Origin: Pseudovibrio sp. Tun.PSC04-5.I4
GTDB lineage: Bacteria > Pseudomonadota > Alphaproteobacteria > Rhizobiales > Stappiaceae
Direction: 5' to 3'
Assembly: GCF_900104145.1 (NCBI RefSeq)
Contig: NZ_FNLB01000006.1
Span: forward strand, 3,050,501-3,114,500
Length of the DNA: 64,000 nt
Part shown: piece by piece, positions 8,327 to 16,909 of the stretch
How positions within the stretch are numbered: the first letter of the stretch is position 1
Layout: each line of letters opens with the position of its first letter
Program-made: the position numbers and the translations under genes
Notes under the pieces: model-generated
What the model was told of the DNA's origin: nothing
Databases searched by the model: none
What the model saw: only the letters and a program-made list of their open reading frames with translations

Positions 8327-9208
8327 TTACCGGGTTGGAACCGGAACTTCACCGCGGTAATCGTAGAAACCGCGCTGTGTTTTGCGGCCAAGCCAGCCAG
8401 CTTCCACATACTTAACCAGCAGTGGGCATGGGCGGTACTTGGTGTCCGCCAAGCCTTCGTAAAGCACCTGCATGATGGACAGGCATATATCCAGACCAAT
8501 GAAATCTGCAAGTTGCAAAGGGCCCATTGGATGGTTGGCGCCCAAACGCATTGCTGTATCAATAGCTTCAACGGAACCAACACCTTCATAAAGGGTGTAG
8601 ATCGCTTCGTTGATCATTGGTAGCAGAATGCGGTTTACCATGAAGGCAGGGAAGTCTTCAGACACGGCAATGGTCTTGTGCAGGCCAAGCGTGTATTTTT
8701 TTGAAGCTTCAAATGTCGCATCATCGGTTGCTATGCCACGTACGAGCTCCACGAGTTCCATGAGTGGAACCGGGTTCATAAAGTGAATGCCGATGAACTT
8801 TTCCGGACGGTCTGTTGAAGAGGCAAGACGCGTAATGGAAATTGAAGAAGTGTTTGTGCCGAGAATAGCATCAGGCCGCAAGACCGGACAAACAGTTTGA
8901 AAAACCTTACGTTTTACCTGTTCGTTCTCGCTTACTGCTTCCACCACAAGATCAGCATCAGAAAGTGCATTTACATCATCTGATGTTTTGATGCGCGTGA
9001 GAGCTAGGTCACGCTCTTCCTCGGTAATTGTTCCTTTTGAGATCTGACGGGCTAAATTGCCATTAATGCTGGCTATGCCCTTCTCAATACGATCCTGAGA
9101 TATATCGTGCAGGACGACGTCAAATCCAGCCAAAGCACTAACGTGTGCGATGCCATTGCCCATTTGGCCGGCGCCAATAACACCGACCTTTTTAACTTCG
9201 ACCACCAT
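8327..9208 (-). CDS. 3-hydroxybutyryl-CoA dehydrogenase
   Basis: A 293-residue NAD(P)-dependent dehydrogenase that interconverts acetoacetyl-CoA and 3-hydroxybutyryl-CoA in fatty acid or polyhydroxybutyrate metabolism. The Rossmann motif GVIGAGQMG lies at residues 9-17. HFMNPVPLMELVE contains the catalytic His, and the C-terminal domain contains NRILLPMINEA and GANHPMGPLQLADFIGLD. The start MVVEVKK at 9208 is preferred over an ATG four codons upstream because it fits the usual N-terminus. It is last in a same-strand run after etfB and etfA, which would accept electrons from acyl-CoA dehydrogenases of the same pathway. Confidence 0.93.
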   Translation of the reverse strand: MVVEVKKVGVIGAGQMGNGIAHVSALAGFDVVLHDISQDRIEKGIASINGNLARQISKGTITEEERDLALTRIKTSDDVNALSDADLVVEAVSENEQVKRKVFQTVCPVLRPDAILGTNTSSISITRLASSTDRPEKFIGIHFMNPVPLMELVELVRGIATDDATFEASKKYTLGLHKTIAVSEDFPAFMVNRILLPMINEAIYTLYEGVGSVEAIDTAMRLGANHPMGPLQLADFIGLDICLSIMQVLYEGLADTKYRPCPLLVKYVEAGWLGRKTQRGFYDYRGEVPVPTR

Positions 9209-9297
9209 TGTCAGATCCAAATTCTTATATGCACGACTTAGGCGTGCTTATCTGTTCTCATAGTAACATACATCGCAATTCTTACCGCAAACAGCAA

Positions 9298-9332
9298 GAA
9301 CCCCGGAAAGAAATATTAACATTCCGGGGTTC
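9298..9332 (-). terminator. Hairpin after etfA
   Basis: The 11-bp stem GAACCCCGGAA/TTCCGGGGTTC with a 13-base loop lies just downstream of etfA on the minus strand. The T run is interrupted. It may reduce readthrough into hbd rather than stop it. Confidence 0.65.
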
Positions 9333-9354
9333 CTCTAAGGCTAATCAAATAGGA

Positions 9355-10284
9355 TTAGAGTGCTTTTTCCAGTTCAGGAAGTGCAACAAACAAGTCAGCG
9401 ACCAATCCATAGTCGGCAACCTGGAAGATTGGAGCCTCTTCATCCTTGTTTATAGCAACAATGACTTTGGAATCTTTCATACCTGCAAGGTGCTGTATCG
9501 CACCGGATATGCCACAGGCGATGTAAAGATCAGGAGCAACAACCTTGCCGGTTTGGCCAACCTGCCAGTCGTTTGGAGCGTAACCCGCATCAACAGCTGC
9601 GCGGGAGGCACCAATAGCAGCGCCAAGTTTGTCAGCAACTGGAATGATGACTTCGTTGAACTTCTCTTCAGAACCGAGTGCGCGACCACCGGAGATGATA
9701 ATTTTAGCACCAGCGAGCTCTGGGCGGTCCGAAGCTGCGATTTCTTCTCCAACGAAGGAGGAAATACCAGCATCCGCAACAGCAGAGATAGCCTCAACAG
9801 CAGCAGAGCCACCCAGTTCAGCAGCCGTGAAGGATGCTGTACGAACAGTCAGAACCTTCGTAGCATCAGTTGCTTGAACGGTTTGGATTGCATTGCCAGC
9901 GTAAATTGGGCGCTGGAATGTGTCTGCTGAATCAACTGCGATTACGTCAGAGATTTGCATAACATCGAGCTTTGCAGCAACGCGTGGCAATGTGTTTTTG
10001 CTGTTCGTTGTGCTTGCAGCAACGATTGCATCGTAGCCGCCAGCCAGAGAAACGATCAGATCAGCTACTGGTTCTGCAAGTTGATGCTCATAGGCTGAAT
10101 CGTCAGCTACGAGAATCTTTGCAACACCGGAGAGCTTGGAAGCAGCCTCAGCTGCTGCACCGCAATCTTTGCCAGCTACGAGAACATGAACGTCGCCACC
10201 CATTGCAGCAGCTGCAGTCAGCGCCTTGGCGGTTGCGTCGTTCAATGTCGAATTTGAATGTTCAGCCACAAGAAGCGTGGTCAT
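9355..10284 (-). CDS. etfA: Electron transfer flavoprotein subunit alpha
   Basis: A 309-residue alpha subunit of ETF. With EtfB it binds FAD and carries electrons from acyl-CoA dehydrogenases to ETF-ubiquinone oxidoreductase. The C-terminal FAD domain is clear: SGGRALGSEEKF, then GASRAAVDAGYAPNDWQVG, KVVAPDLYIACGISGAIQH and NKDEEAPIF. The N-terminal half is the adenine-nucleotide alpha-hydrolase-like domain. It follows etfB by 24 bases, so translation is probably linked. Confidence 0.97.
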   Translation of the reverse strand: MTTLLVAEHSNSTLNDATAKALTAAAAMGGDVHVLVAGKDCGAAAEAASKLSGVAKILVADDSAYEHQLAEPVADLIVSLAGGYDAIVAASTTNSKNTLPRVAAKLDVMQISDVIAVDSADTFQRPIYAGNAIQTVQATDATKVLTVRTASFTAAELGGSAAVEAISAVADAGISSFVGEEIAASDRPELAGAKIIISGGRALGSEEKFNEVIIPVADKLGAAIGASRAAVDAGYAPNDWQVGQTGKVVAPDLYIACGISGAIQHLAGMKDSKVIVAINKDEEAPIFQVADYGLVADLFVALPELEKAL

Positions 10285-10308
10285 AATAATAACTCCTCTT
10301 GTTATGCT

Positions 10309-11058
10309 TTAAAGAACGCCAGCTTCGTTTTTAAGCTTGTCGACAAGCTCTGCAACAGAAGCAACTTTGACGCCAGCCTTACGTGATGCAGGTTCAGAAG
10401 TTTTCAGAACCTTTAGGCGTGGAGTAGCGTCAACACCGAAGTCCGCGAGGGTCTTTTCAGCGATTGGCTTCTTCTTTGCCTTCATGATGTTAGGCAGGGA
10501 TGCATAACGTGGCTCGTTGAGGCGCAAGTCAGTTGTGACGATCGCTGGCATGTTCAGCTTTATAGTCTGCAAGCCGCCATCGATTTCACGGGTGACGTCA
10601 ACAGTGCCTTCGCCAAGATCGATCTTGGACGCGAATGTGCCCTGTGCCCAGCCCAGCAGTGCCGCGAGCATTTGACCAGTCTGGTTACAATCGTCATCAA
10701 TCGCCTGCTTGCCGAGGATAACGAGACCTGGCTCTTCTTCCTCGACGATCCCCTTCAGCGCTTTTGCAACTGCAAGAGGCTCAACGATATCATCAGCTTG
10801 CACCAGAATGCCGCGGTCAGCACCCATTGCAAGACCAGTACGGATGGTCTCGGTTGCCTGCTTAGGGCCAATGGAAACAACGATTACTTCCGTTGCTTTG
10901 CCAGCTTCCCTCAGACGAAGAGCTTCTTCCACCGCGATTTCGTCGAAAGGGTTCATGGACATTTTGACGTTTGCAAGTTCAACGCCGGAGCCGTCCGCTT
11001 TGACGCGAACCTTTACGTTATAGTCAACGACCCGTTTTACGGGCACGATAATTTTCAT
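10309..11058 (-). CDS. etfB: Electron transfer flavoprotein subunit beta
   Basis: A 249-residue beta subunit of ETF; it pairs with EtfA and binds AMP. It begins MKIIVPVKRVVDYNVKV and contains the family segment NPFDEIAVEEALRLRE and the AMP-binding stretch KQAIDDDCNQTGQMLA. The frame is open 15 codons further upstream, but the ATG at 11058 has AGGAAC and GGAGG before it and gives the standard N-terminus. It heads the etfB-etfA pair. Confidence 0.97.
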   Translation of the reverse strand: MKIIVPVKRVVDYNVKVRVKADGSGVELANVKMSMNPFDEIAVEEALRLREAGKATEVIVVSIGPKQATETIRTGLAMGADRGILVQADDIVEPLAVAKALKGIVEEEEPGLVILGKQAIDDDCNQTGQMLAALLGWAQGTFASKIDLGEGTVDVTREIDGGLQTIKLNMPAIVTTDLRLNEPRYASLPNIMKAKKKPIAEKTLADFGVDATPRLKVLKTSEPASRKAGVKVASVAELVDKLKNEAGVL

Positions 11059-11329
11059 GTTCCTAGAACCTCCACTAGAAAAACAGGGGAGTTTGCGTCG
11101 CAACTAAGTTGGTAAGACACACTTTCCGCCGGGCTGCCAGAGCCAAAAGGGAATGCACATTGCATTGCAATCGGTGGGCGACCGTAGTCAGCATATTTTA
11201 GCCTGTCAACGATCGCCTAGGGTAAATAAGTATCGGGTTTCAACCAATGTATAAGGCGAAGCGCCCTTGAGTGTTGATAGTTTGCCTAATGGTCAACTTA
11301 TTTCAGCGTTTCAGCTTCCTGAAATTGGA

Positions 11330-11905
11330 TTACCTGTTTTTGCCTGCCACCCACAAAACGTCGCCTTCGCCCTTCAGGTTTGCATAGCGGGATGCCACGA
11401 AAAAGAGGTCGGAAAGGCGGTTAAGGTACTGAAGAGCTTGCGTATTGATCTGCTCTTTTTGAGTGAGAGCAGCGACGAGTCGTTCTGCGCGACGGGCGAC
11501 TGTTCGCGCTTGATGGAGGTAGGTCGCGAGTGGGGTGCCGCCTGGTAGGACAAACGACTTCAGTGGGGACAACTCTACGTTCAGCTGGTCAATGGCATCC
11601 TCTAGCGAACTGACTTGATTGGCCGTGATGCGCAGGGGCTCATACCCAAGATCTTCATCGGTTTCCGGCGTTGCGAGGTCGGCTCCCAGATCAAACAGGT
11701 CGTTTTGGATTCGCCCAAGCAGCTCATCCAGATGCGGCATTTCTTTGGATGCATGTAACCGGACAAGGCCAACGACGGAGTTGGTTTCATCAACAGTTCC
11801 ATAGGCTTCGATGCGAAGATCATGTTTTTGTCTTCGCTCACCGCTGCCCAATGCCGTGGTGCCGTCATCGCCCGTTTTTGTATAGATCTTATTGAGGGTG
11901 ACCAT
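11330..11905 (-). CDS. Cob(I)alamin adenosyltransferase, PduO type
   Basis: A 191-residue trimeric ATP:corrinoid adenosyltransferase that makes adenosylcobalamin. The ATP-binding N-terminus YTKTGDDGTTALGSGER, the segment RIEAYGTVDETNS and the C-terminal ARRAERL and LNRLSDLFFV...YAN are hallmarks of the PduO/MMAB family. It lies between a HIG1-type small protein gene (27 bases upstream) and etfB (271 bases downstream), a grouping often seen in Hyphomicrobiales. The product would serve methylmalonyl-CoA mutase or other B12 enzymes; none is in the window. Confidence 0.93.
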   Translation of the reverse strand: MVTLNKIYTKTGDDGTTALGSGERRQKHDLRIEAYGTVDETNSVVGLVRLHASKEMPHLDELLGRIQNDLFDLGADLATPETDEDLGYEPLRITANQVSSLEDAIDQLNVELSPLKSFVLPGGTPLATYLHQARTVARRAERLVAALTQKEQINTQALQYLNRLSDLFFVASRYANLKGEGDVLWVAGKNR

Positions 11906-11932
11906 TGTTATACCAGTTCAAAATAGCGAAGT

Positions 11933-12127
11933 TCAGGAGGTGCTGGTGAAGTAAATCGATAGCATTATCAATATGATAGCTACGAACTGAAGCAGCACGC
12001 GGTATCTCATGAGTTTTTGCGAGCGACTTGGATCACCACCGCGCATCATATTCCAAAGGCCGAGGGCAAGGACCAGCGCGACGGCGAAAAGCGCAATTGG
12101 AACAAGGATGGAAACGACACCGCTCAT
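11933..12127 (-). CDS. HIG1-type small twin-transmembrane protein
   Basis: A 64-residue protein with two hydrophobic helices (about 5-25 and 44-61). They are joined by the basic loop MMRGGDPSRSQKLMRYRV, the signature of bacterial hypoxia-induced (HIG_1_N) proteins. Mitochondrial relatives support cytochrome oxidase assembly; the bacterial role is not settled. It is directly upstream of the adenosyltransferase gene on the same strand. Confidence 0.85.
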   Translation of the reverse strand: MSGVVSILVPIALFAVALVLALGLWNMMRGGDPSRSQKLMRYRVLLQFVAIILIMLSIYFTSTS

Positions 12128-12169
12128 TTATTTCTCCAGTATTTGAACACCTTATGAGGAGGTGCGGGA

Positions 12170-12700
12170 CTAATTTAAAACCACAATAGAGATATTCAGT
12201 ATGACTGCAAAGCTAACCCAAAGGAGGTAGGGGAGATATAGCCAAGCTGCGTAAACCTGGGATTTGTAAAACAGGCGGAAGGTGAATAAGCTTATTGCAA
12301 GCAGGAGGATAAGTACGATCAGGCCAATCGGCGGATTTTGTTGCCCGAAAAATGTCCAGGACCAAATTCCGTTTAAAAACAATAGAATAACGAATGTAAT
12401 CTGGATTGTTATTTTGGCGTTTCGTGTTGCCTTGGTTTCTACAGGATCACTCCGAAATTCCGTTGCTAACCATACACTTACGCTGAGTAATGTGTAAAGC
12501 ACAGACCAAACTGGTGCGAAAACCCAGTTGGGTGGGTGAAATGATGGTTTATTGAGCGAGGAATACCATTCCGGGATAGCCGGAGTGGTTACGATGCCGC
12601 CGTAAGCTGCTGTTGCGTAACATAAAAGTCCCCATCCAACGAGGCGACTCCAGACAACTCGGCTTCTAAGTTTTGCTTTTGTGGTGTCGCTAAAGGGCAC
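12170..12700 (-). CDS. tspO: TspO/MBR family protein
   Basis: A 176-residue membrane protein with five hydrophobic segments and the conserved stretch WYSSLNKPSFHPPNW followed by VWSVLYTLLS. WSWTFFGQQNPPIGLI and YLPYLLWVSFAVILN are the later family motifs. TspO binds tetrapyrroles and in Rhodobacter modulates photosystem gene expression. Its N-terminus is about 15 residues longer than usual. It lies upstream of the HIG1-type gene on the same strand, 42 bases apart. Confidence 0.9.
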   Translation of the reverse strand: MPFSDTTKAKLRSRVVWSRLVGWGLLCYATAAYGGIVTTPAIPEWYSSLNKPSFHPPNWVFAPVWSVLYTLLSVSVWLATEFRSDPVETKATRNAKITIQITFVILLFLNGIWSWTFFGQQNPPIGLIVLILLLAISLFTFRLFYKSQVYAAWLYLPYLLWVSFAVILNISIVVLN

Positions 12701-12879
12701 GGAAAATCCTTATAAAGCTATACATAGGGACGCGTTGGTTTGCGTTTTTATGCGTTGATCTGCGTTGTTAGGCTACGCCAGACTGACGTAAAGCGTTAGG
12801 TTTTCTACGCGCCTTGCTTTTTTCTAAAATATCACGATAGATATTTATACCAGTCGTTTCTCTCTTAAAAGCTTATTTC

Positions 12880-14034
12880 ATGACTCAACAAGCCTTGCTT
12901 GGTGCGCGCGATGTGAATCTTATTCGCGGCGTCTTCTTTCTTCAACCTATTGCGCTTGGCGCTTGGTTTCCACGAATTGCAGAAATACAGGAACGGGTGC
13001 AGGCAACTGACGGGCAGTTTGCGCTTGCCTTGGTTGGTATGCCGGTTGGCTTGCTGTTCATGTTGATGTTTGCCGGACGGCTGACGGAAAAGTTTGGCAC
13101 TCGTCAACTTTTGGTCGCTGGTCTGTTTGCGTTCATTTGCCTGATGCCGCTTCCGACCTATGCGGAATCAATTGTCCAGCTCTTTGTGTATCTGGCTTTG
13201 GTGGGCGGTGCGCTGGCTTTTGTTGAGCTCTGCATGAATGTGATTGCAGATAAGACCGAGCGGAAAAGTGGCCAACTTATTATGTCTGGCTGTCATGGGC
13301 TGTGGAGTTTTGGTGTACTTGTCGGAAGCCTGATCAGCGCCGGCTTCTCATGGGCTGGGTATGGGCCGTCCGAGAGCATTTTGATGGTGAGTGGCATCGC
13401 GCTTTTGCCCGCTGTTTTCACCTCCTACAGTTTGAATGAGGGAAGAGAGCCGGATGTTGCCGAAAAATCCAAAGACGGTTTTCAGATGCCGAGCACCGCG
13501 TTGATTGCGGTTTGCTTTTTTGCGTTTGGCATTACAATGACTGAGGGCGCAATTGCGGATTGGTCCGCGATTTATGTGACTGACCTGTTTGGTTTATCCG
13601 CATGGTATGCCGGTATCGCTTACAGCGCGTTTGCGATGATGGTGACCTTTGGTCGTTTGACAGGAGACTGGCTGCGCACCCGTGTTGCGGTTGAGGTCGC
13701 TGCGGCTGGAATTTGTGTTATCGCGTTGGTTGGCGTGGGAATACTTATTGTCTCGTCATCCTATATGATTTCGCTGCTCGGATTTGGACTGGTGGGGCTT
13801 GGTGTTTCTGGCGGATTCCCGCTGGCTGTGACAGCGGCCGCCCAAAAGCCGGGCCGCTCTGCTGCGATCAATGTTGGTTTGATGACGCAAATTGCGCTAG
13901 GCGGCTTCCTTGTTGGCCCGCTGGTCATTGGCTACGCTGCAGATCATCTCGGCATTCAAGGTGGATTTATTTTGCTGCTGCCTGCACTGGCCCTCAGCCT
14001 GATCATGAGCCGGTCTTTGATTAAGCGGGAATGA
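12880..14034 (+). CDS. MFS transporter
   Basis: A 384-residue major facilitator protein with about 12 membrane segments. The loop 2-3 motif is degenerate (AGRLTEKFGTRQLL), and the second half repeats it as FGRLTGDWLRTR. Composition and length fit the family with VxLxSxG-like YbjJ/fucose permease-type members. Substrate cannot be told, and no regulator or enzyme gene is adjacent. It is divergent from tspO. No good ribosome site was seen before the ATG at 12880. Confidence 0.82.
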   Translation: MTQQALLGARDVNLIRGVFFLQPIALGAWFPRIAEIQERVQATDGQFALALVGMPVGLLFMLMFAGRLTEKFGTRQLLVAGLFAFICLMPLPTYAESIVQLFVYLALVGGALAFVELCMNVIADKTERKSGQLIMSGCHGLWSFGVLVGSLISAGFSWAGYGPSESILMVSGIALLPAVFTSYSLNEGREPDVAEKSKDGFQMPSTALIAVCFFAFGITMTEGAIADWSAIYVTDLFGLSAWYAGIAYSAFAMMVTFGRLTGDWLRTRVAVEVAAAGICVIALVGVGILIVSSSYMISLLGFGLVGLGVSGGFPLAVTAAAQKPGRSAAINVGLMTQIALGGFLVGPLVIGYAADHLGIQGGFILLLPALALSLIMSRSLIKRE

Positions 14035-14122
14035 CAGGGAGAAACTTGAGCTTAGTTGGAGTTTTGGCAGGATCTATCCCAGATTGTGCTTGTATTTAGC
14101 TTTGTACTGAATGGCTGCAGGA

Positions 14123-15553
14123 CTACAAGATTGGGCTAACTGTTGCGATGACGTTATTTTTTATTCGCTTGAGATACGACCAACCGGAAACTGTTTCAAA
14201 AAAGACTTGATCTGAACTGTCGAGGTATTGCTGTTGTCGTCCCAAAACAGAGCTCGTTATTGCATTGTCTTGCAACAGAATGTTGTTTTCGTAGTTTAGG
14301 TCGAAGCTGCGCAGATCCAGATTTGAAGAGCCGATCAAAGTGATCTTCTTATCCATTGTGAGTGTCTTGGCGTGCAATAGACCGCCTTTGAATTCAAAGA
14401 GATCACAGCCGGCCTCCAGAAGTTTGAAATAGTGGCTGCGACTTGCGGCTGCCACGATCCAGCTGTCGTTGACCTTTGGAAAAATCAAAGTGACCTTTAC
14501 GCCTCGATATGCTGCAGCACGCAATGCTTCCAGAACAGTTTCATCGGGGACAAAGTAGGGGGTCGATAGTGTGAGCTCGAAACGTGCGGTCGCAATAAGG
14601 CAGGCAAAGAGTTGAGGTGTTGCTCCTTTGCGCTCCGTTGGGCCATCGCCCATCACCTGTGCTGGGAACCCTTCTTGCACCGGTTCTGACTTCAACTCAA
14701 AGTCATTTAGCTTTTCACCTGTTGCTTGCATCCAATCGCTTATGAACAGAAGCTGGTTCTGGGTCACAATGGGCCCGGTCAGGCGAAGCATGATGTCGAC
14801 CCAGGGAGCGAATTTGGCTTTGACTAGGAATTCTGGATCAGCTGAGTTTCTGCTGCCGCAGTAGGTTACTTTCCCGTCGATAATCGTAATTTTTCGGTGG
14901 TTGCGCAGGTCCAGTCTGCTGGTTAGGAGTGTTCGGACCGGTTTGTCTAGTGGCAAAGCGACAGCCAGTTGAACGCCGGCCTCTTTCATCTTCTCCCATA
15001 GCTGCGATTTAATGAGATTGTGTGAGCCGAGGCCATCTGCCATTGCACGGCATACGACCCCGCGCTGGGTTGCTCTAATCAAAGCATTGGCGAGTGCTGT
15101 GCCCGTGTGGTCATTTAGCCAGATGTAATAGAGAACATGCACATAATCCTGTGCGGCATCGATGTCTGTTATCATGCTATCGCGAGTAGCTGTGGCATCT
15201 TCCATGAGTTTGGCGTTGTTTCCAGCAACTGGATAAAAGCCATTTATTGAGCCAGCATAATGGAAACCGTTTTGATATTCCGGGGTGATTAAGCAATCAA
15301 TATCAGCTCGCGTGCCCATGAACTGTCTTGCACTTTCATGGATCTCATCAAAAATCTCTTTGTGGCGTTTGTCTGCACGATGTCCAAGATCCGTTTCTCC
15401 AAACAGGAAATAAACCCCGACACCGACATAGGGAAGCACGTTCAAAACGATGAACCATGCGAGGCGAACCGGTGGTGACAAATCATCTCGCAGCAAAATT
15501 CGAATAGTAAACGTGAGAACTAAAAGAATATGGAAAACTAGAATGAAGGTCAT
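14123..15553 (-). CDS. cls: Cardiolipin synthase
   Basis: A 476-residue phospholipase D-superfamily enzyme that joins two phosphatidylglycerols to cardiolipin at the inner membrane. Two N-terminal membrane segments (residues 1-20 and 30-52) are followed by two HKD motifs: NHRKITIIDG with CGSRNSADPEF, and LLHAKTLTMDK with GSSNLDLRSFDLNYE. Length and layout match ClsA. A YrhK-like gene is 62 bases upstream on the same strand. Confidence 0.93.
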   Translation of the reverse strand: MTFILVFHILLVLTFTIRILLRDDLSPPVRLAWFIVLNVLPYVGVGVYFLFGETDLGHRADKRHKEIFDEIHESARQFMGTRADIDCLITPEYQNGFHYAGSINGFYPVAGNNAKLMEDATATRDSMITDIDAAQDYVHVLYYIWLNDHTGTALANALIRATQRGVVCRAMADGLGSHNLIKSQLWEKMKEAGVQLAVALPLDKPVRTLLTSRLDLRNHRKITIIDGKVTYCGSRNSADPEFLVKAKFAPWVDIMLRLTGPIVTQNQLLFISDWMQATGEKLNDFELKSEPVQEGFPAQVMGDGPTERKGATPQLFACLIATARFELTLSTPYFVPDETVLEALRAAAYRGVKVTLIFPKVNDSWIVAAASRSHYFKLLEAGCDLFEFKGGLLHAKTLTMDKKITLIGSSNLDLRSFDLNYENNILLQDNAITSSVLGRQQQYLDSSDQVFFETVSGWSYLKRIKNNVIATVSPIL

Positions 15554-15615
15554 TTGGACTCGGCTGTGTTAAAATCTTGCTCTGGGTTGGTTGTTGGCGA
15601 GCGTGCTTTATAGAT

Positions 15616-15939
15616 TCACTTCATATCGGGGTTTAGCCAACCCGTATTATTCTCAGTACCTTCAGGCAGGTCCTGATATTTCCCAAGGCGGATATATGCA
15701 ATTTCCCGAAAGAGCTTAATTGTTGGGCGAAATCCGAATAAAATTGAGCCAATCAAAAACAACCATGTCCCGAAATAGGTGGTCGCCTCTTTAAAAAAGA
15801 GAATACTGCCAACTACGAATAAGGCCGCTGCAGAAAAATCAACAACGGTATAGGCGAGCTCGCAATACGCATAAATCTGTTTATGTCGTTCACTCATTGT
15901 GCTGTTGTCTGGATGAAATAATGCCATGGGGTAACTCAT
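15616..15939 (-). CDS. YrhK-like domain protein
   Basis: A 107-residue protein with two hydrophobic segments (about 35-52 and 55-75). The pattern YAYCELAYTVVDFSAAALFVVGSILFF...FGTWLFLIGSILFGFRP is that of the YrhK domain. Function is unknown. It could start at the internal Met of MSERHKQ (residue 15), since the first 14 residues are atypical. It is upstream of cls on the same strand. Confidence 0.7.
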   Translation of the reverse strand: MSYPMALFHPDNSTMSERHKQIYAYCELAYTVVDFSAAALFVVGSILFFKEATTYFGTWLFLIGSILFGFRPTIKLFREIAYIRLGKYQDLPEGTENNTGWLNPDMK

Positions 15940-16019
15940 TTGTCAGGGACGTGAAACCAGAGCGCGCCTGATAAATGGCGCTGGGAGTATGGTGTAATAA
16001 TTGCGGGTTGTCTTGCCAA

Positions 16020-16883
16020 TTACTCCTCCGACTTCGCCGACCTTCGCAATATCATGTCTACCATGAAGGTTGGCAAAATGCGGCGCAATGCACCCATTAT
16101 GTAGGTTGGAACGGTTACGTAATAACGGGCTTTGTCAGTGGGAGCCTCGATAGCGTGGATGAGTTTTTTTACGACTGCGTCTGGCGGGAGTTTGAACTTT
16201 GTGGTGCCGCCTTTGGAGAGCATTGAAAGCCTGCGCGTGTAGCTTTCGCGGAAGTGGGACTTGTTCTTCGCGTCCTCGCCAATTTCCTCATAAAACATTT
16301 TGACGGCAGTTTTGGAGAACTCGGATTGAATCGGACCCGGTTCGATCAAGCTAACCTGTATGCCAGAGCCGTAGAGCTCAAGGCGCATTGTGTCTGTCAG
16401 GCCTTCCAGCGCAAACTTGGTTGCGTTGTAGGCGCCGCGATAATCCATAGCGACAAGGCCGAGGATGGAGGAGCATTGAACGATGCGGCCATGACCTTGT
16501 TTGCGCATGATTGGAATGATGCGGCGGGTCAGATCGTGCCAGCCGAACAGGTTGGTTTCAAACTGGCGGCGAAGAGCCTCTACGGGTAAATCTTCAACAG
16601 CACCCGGCAGGCCATAAGCGCCGTTGTTGTACAGCGCGTCAAGGCGACCATCTGTAATTGCCAGAACTGACTCAAGTGCGCACTGGATCGATTCGGAATC
16701 GCAATAATCCAGCTGAAACGCGTCAAAACCTTCGTCGCGCAGGCGTGTTACGTCCTCAGGCTTGCGGCAGGTTGGGAAAACCTGCCAGCCTCGGTCTTTC
16801 AGGATATGAGCAGCGGCGTAGCCGATACCGGTGGAGCACCCGGTGATGAGGATGGAACGTTTATCTGTCACGTAGGTGCTCAT
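16020..16883 (-). CDS. Short-chain dehydrogenase/reductase
   Basis: A 287-residue classical SDR. The cofactor motif TGCSTGIG is at residues 14-21, YNNGAYG replaces the NNAG motif, and the active site is S...YRGAYNATKFA (YxxxK). The long C-terminal part resembles SDRs annotated as retinol or 17-beta-hydroxysteroid dehydrogenase-like, but the substrate is not determinable. It is 26 bases downstream of the UbiH-type gene, so the two may be cotranscribed. Confidence 0.9.
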   Translation of the reverse strand: MSTYVTDKRSILITGCSTGIGYAAAHILKDRGWQVFPTCRKPEDVTRLRDEGFDAFQLDYCDSESIQCALESVLAITDGRLDALYNNGAYGLPGAVEDLPVEALRRQFETNLFGWHDLTRRIIPIMRKQGHGRIVQCSSILGLVAMDYRGAYNATKFALEGLTDTMRLELYGSGIQVSLIEPGPIQSEFSKTAVKMFYEEIGEDAKNKSHFRESYTRRLSMLSKGGTTKFKLPPDAVVKKLIHAIEAPTDKARYYVTVPTYIMGALRRILPTFMVDMILRRSAKSEE

Positions 16884-16909
16884 TTTTTACGGGTCGTGGT
16901 CGTTGCGGT

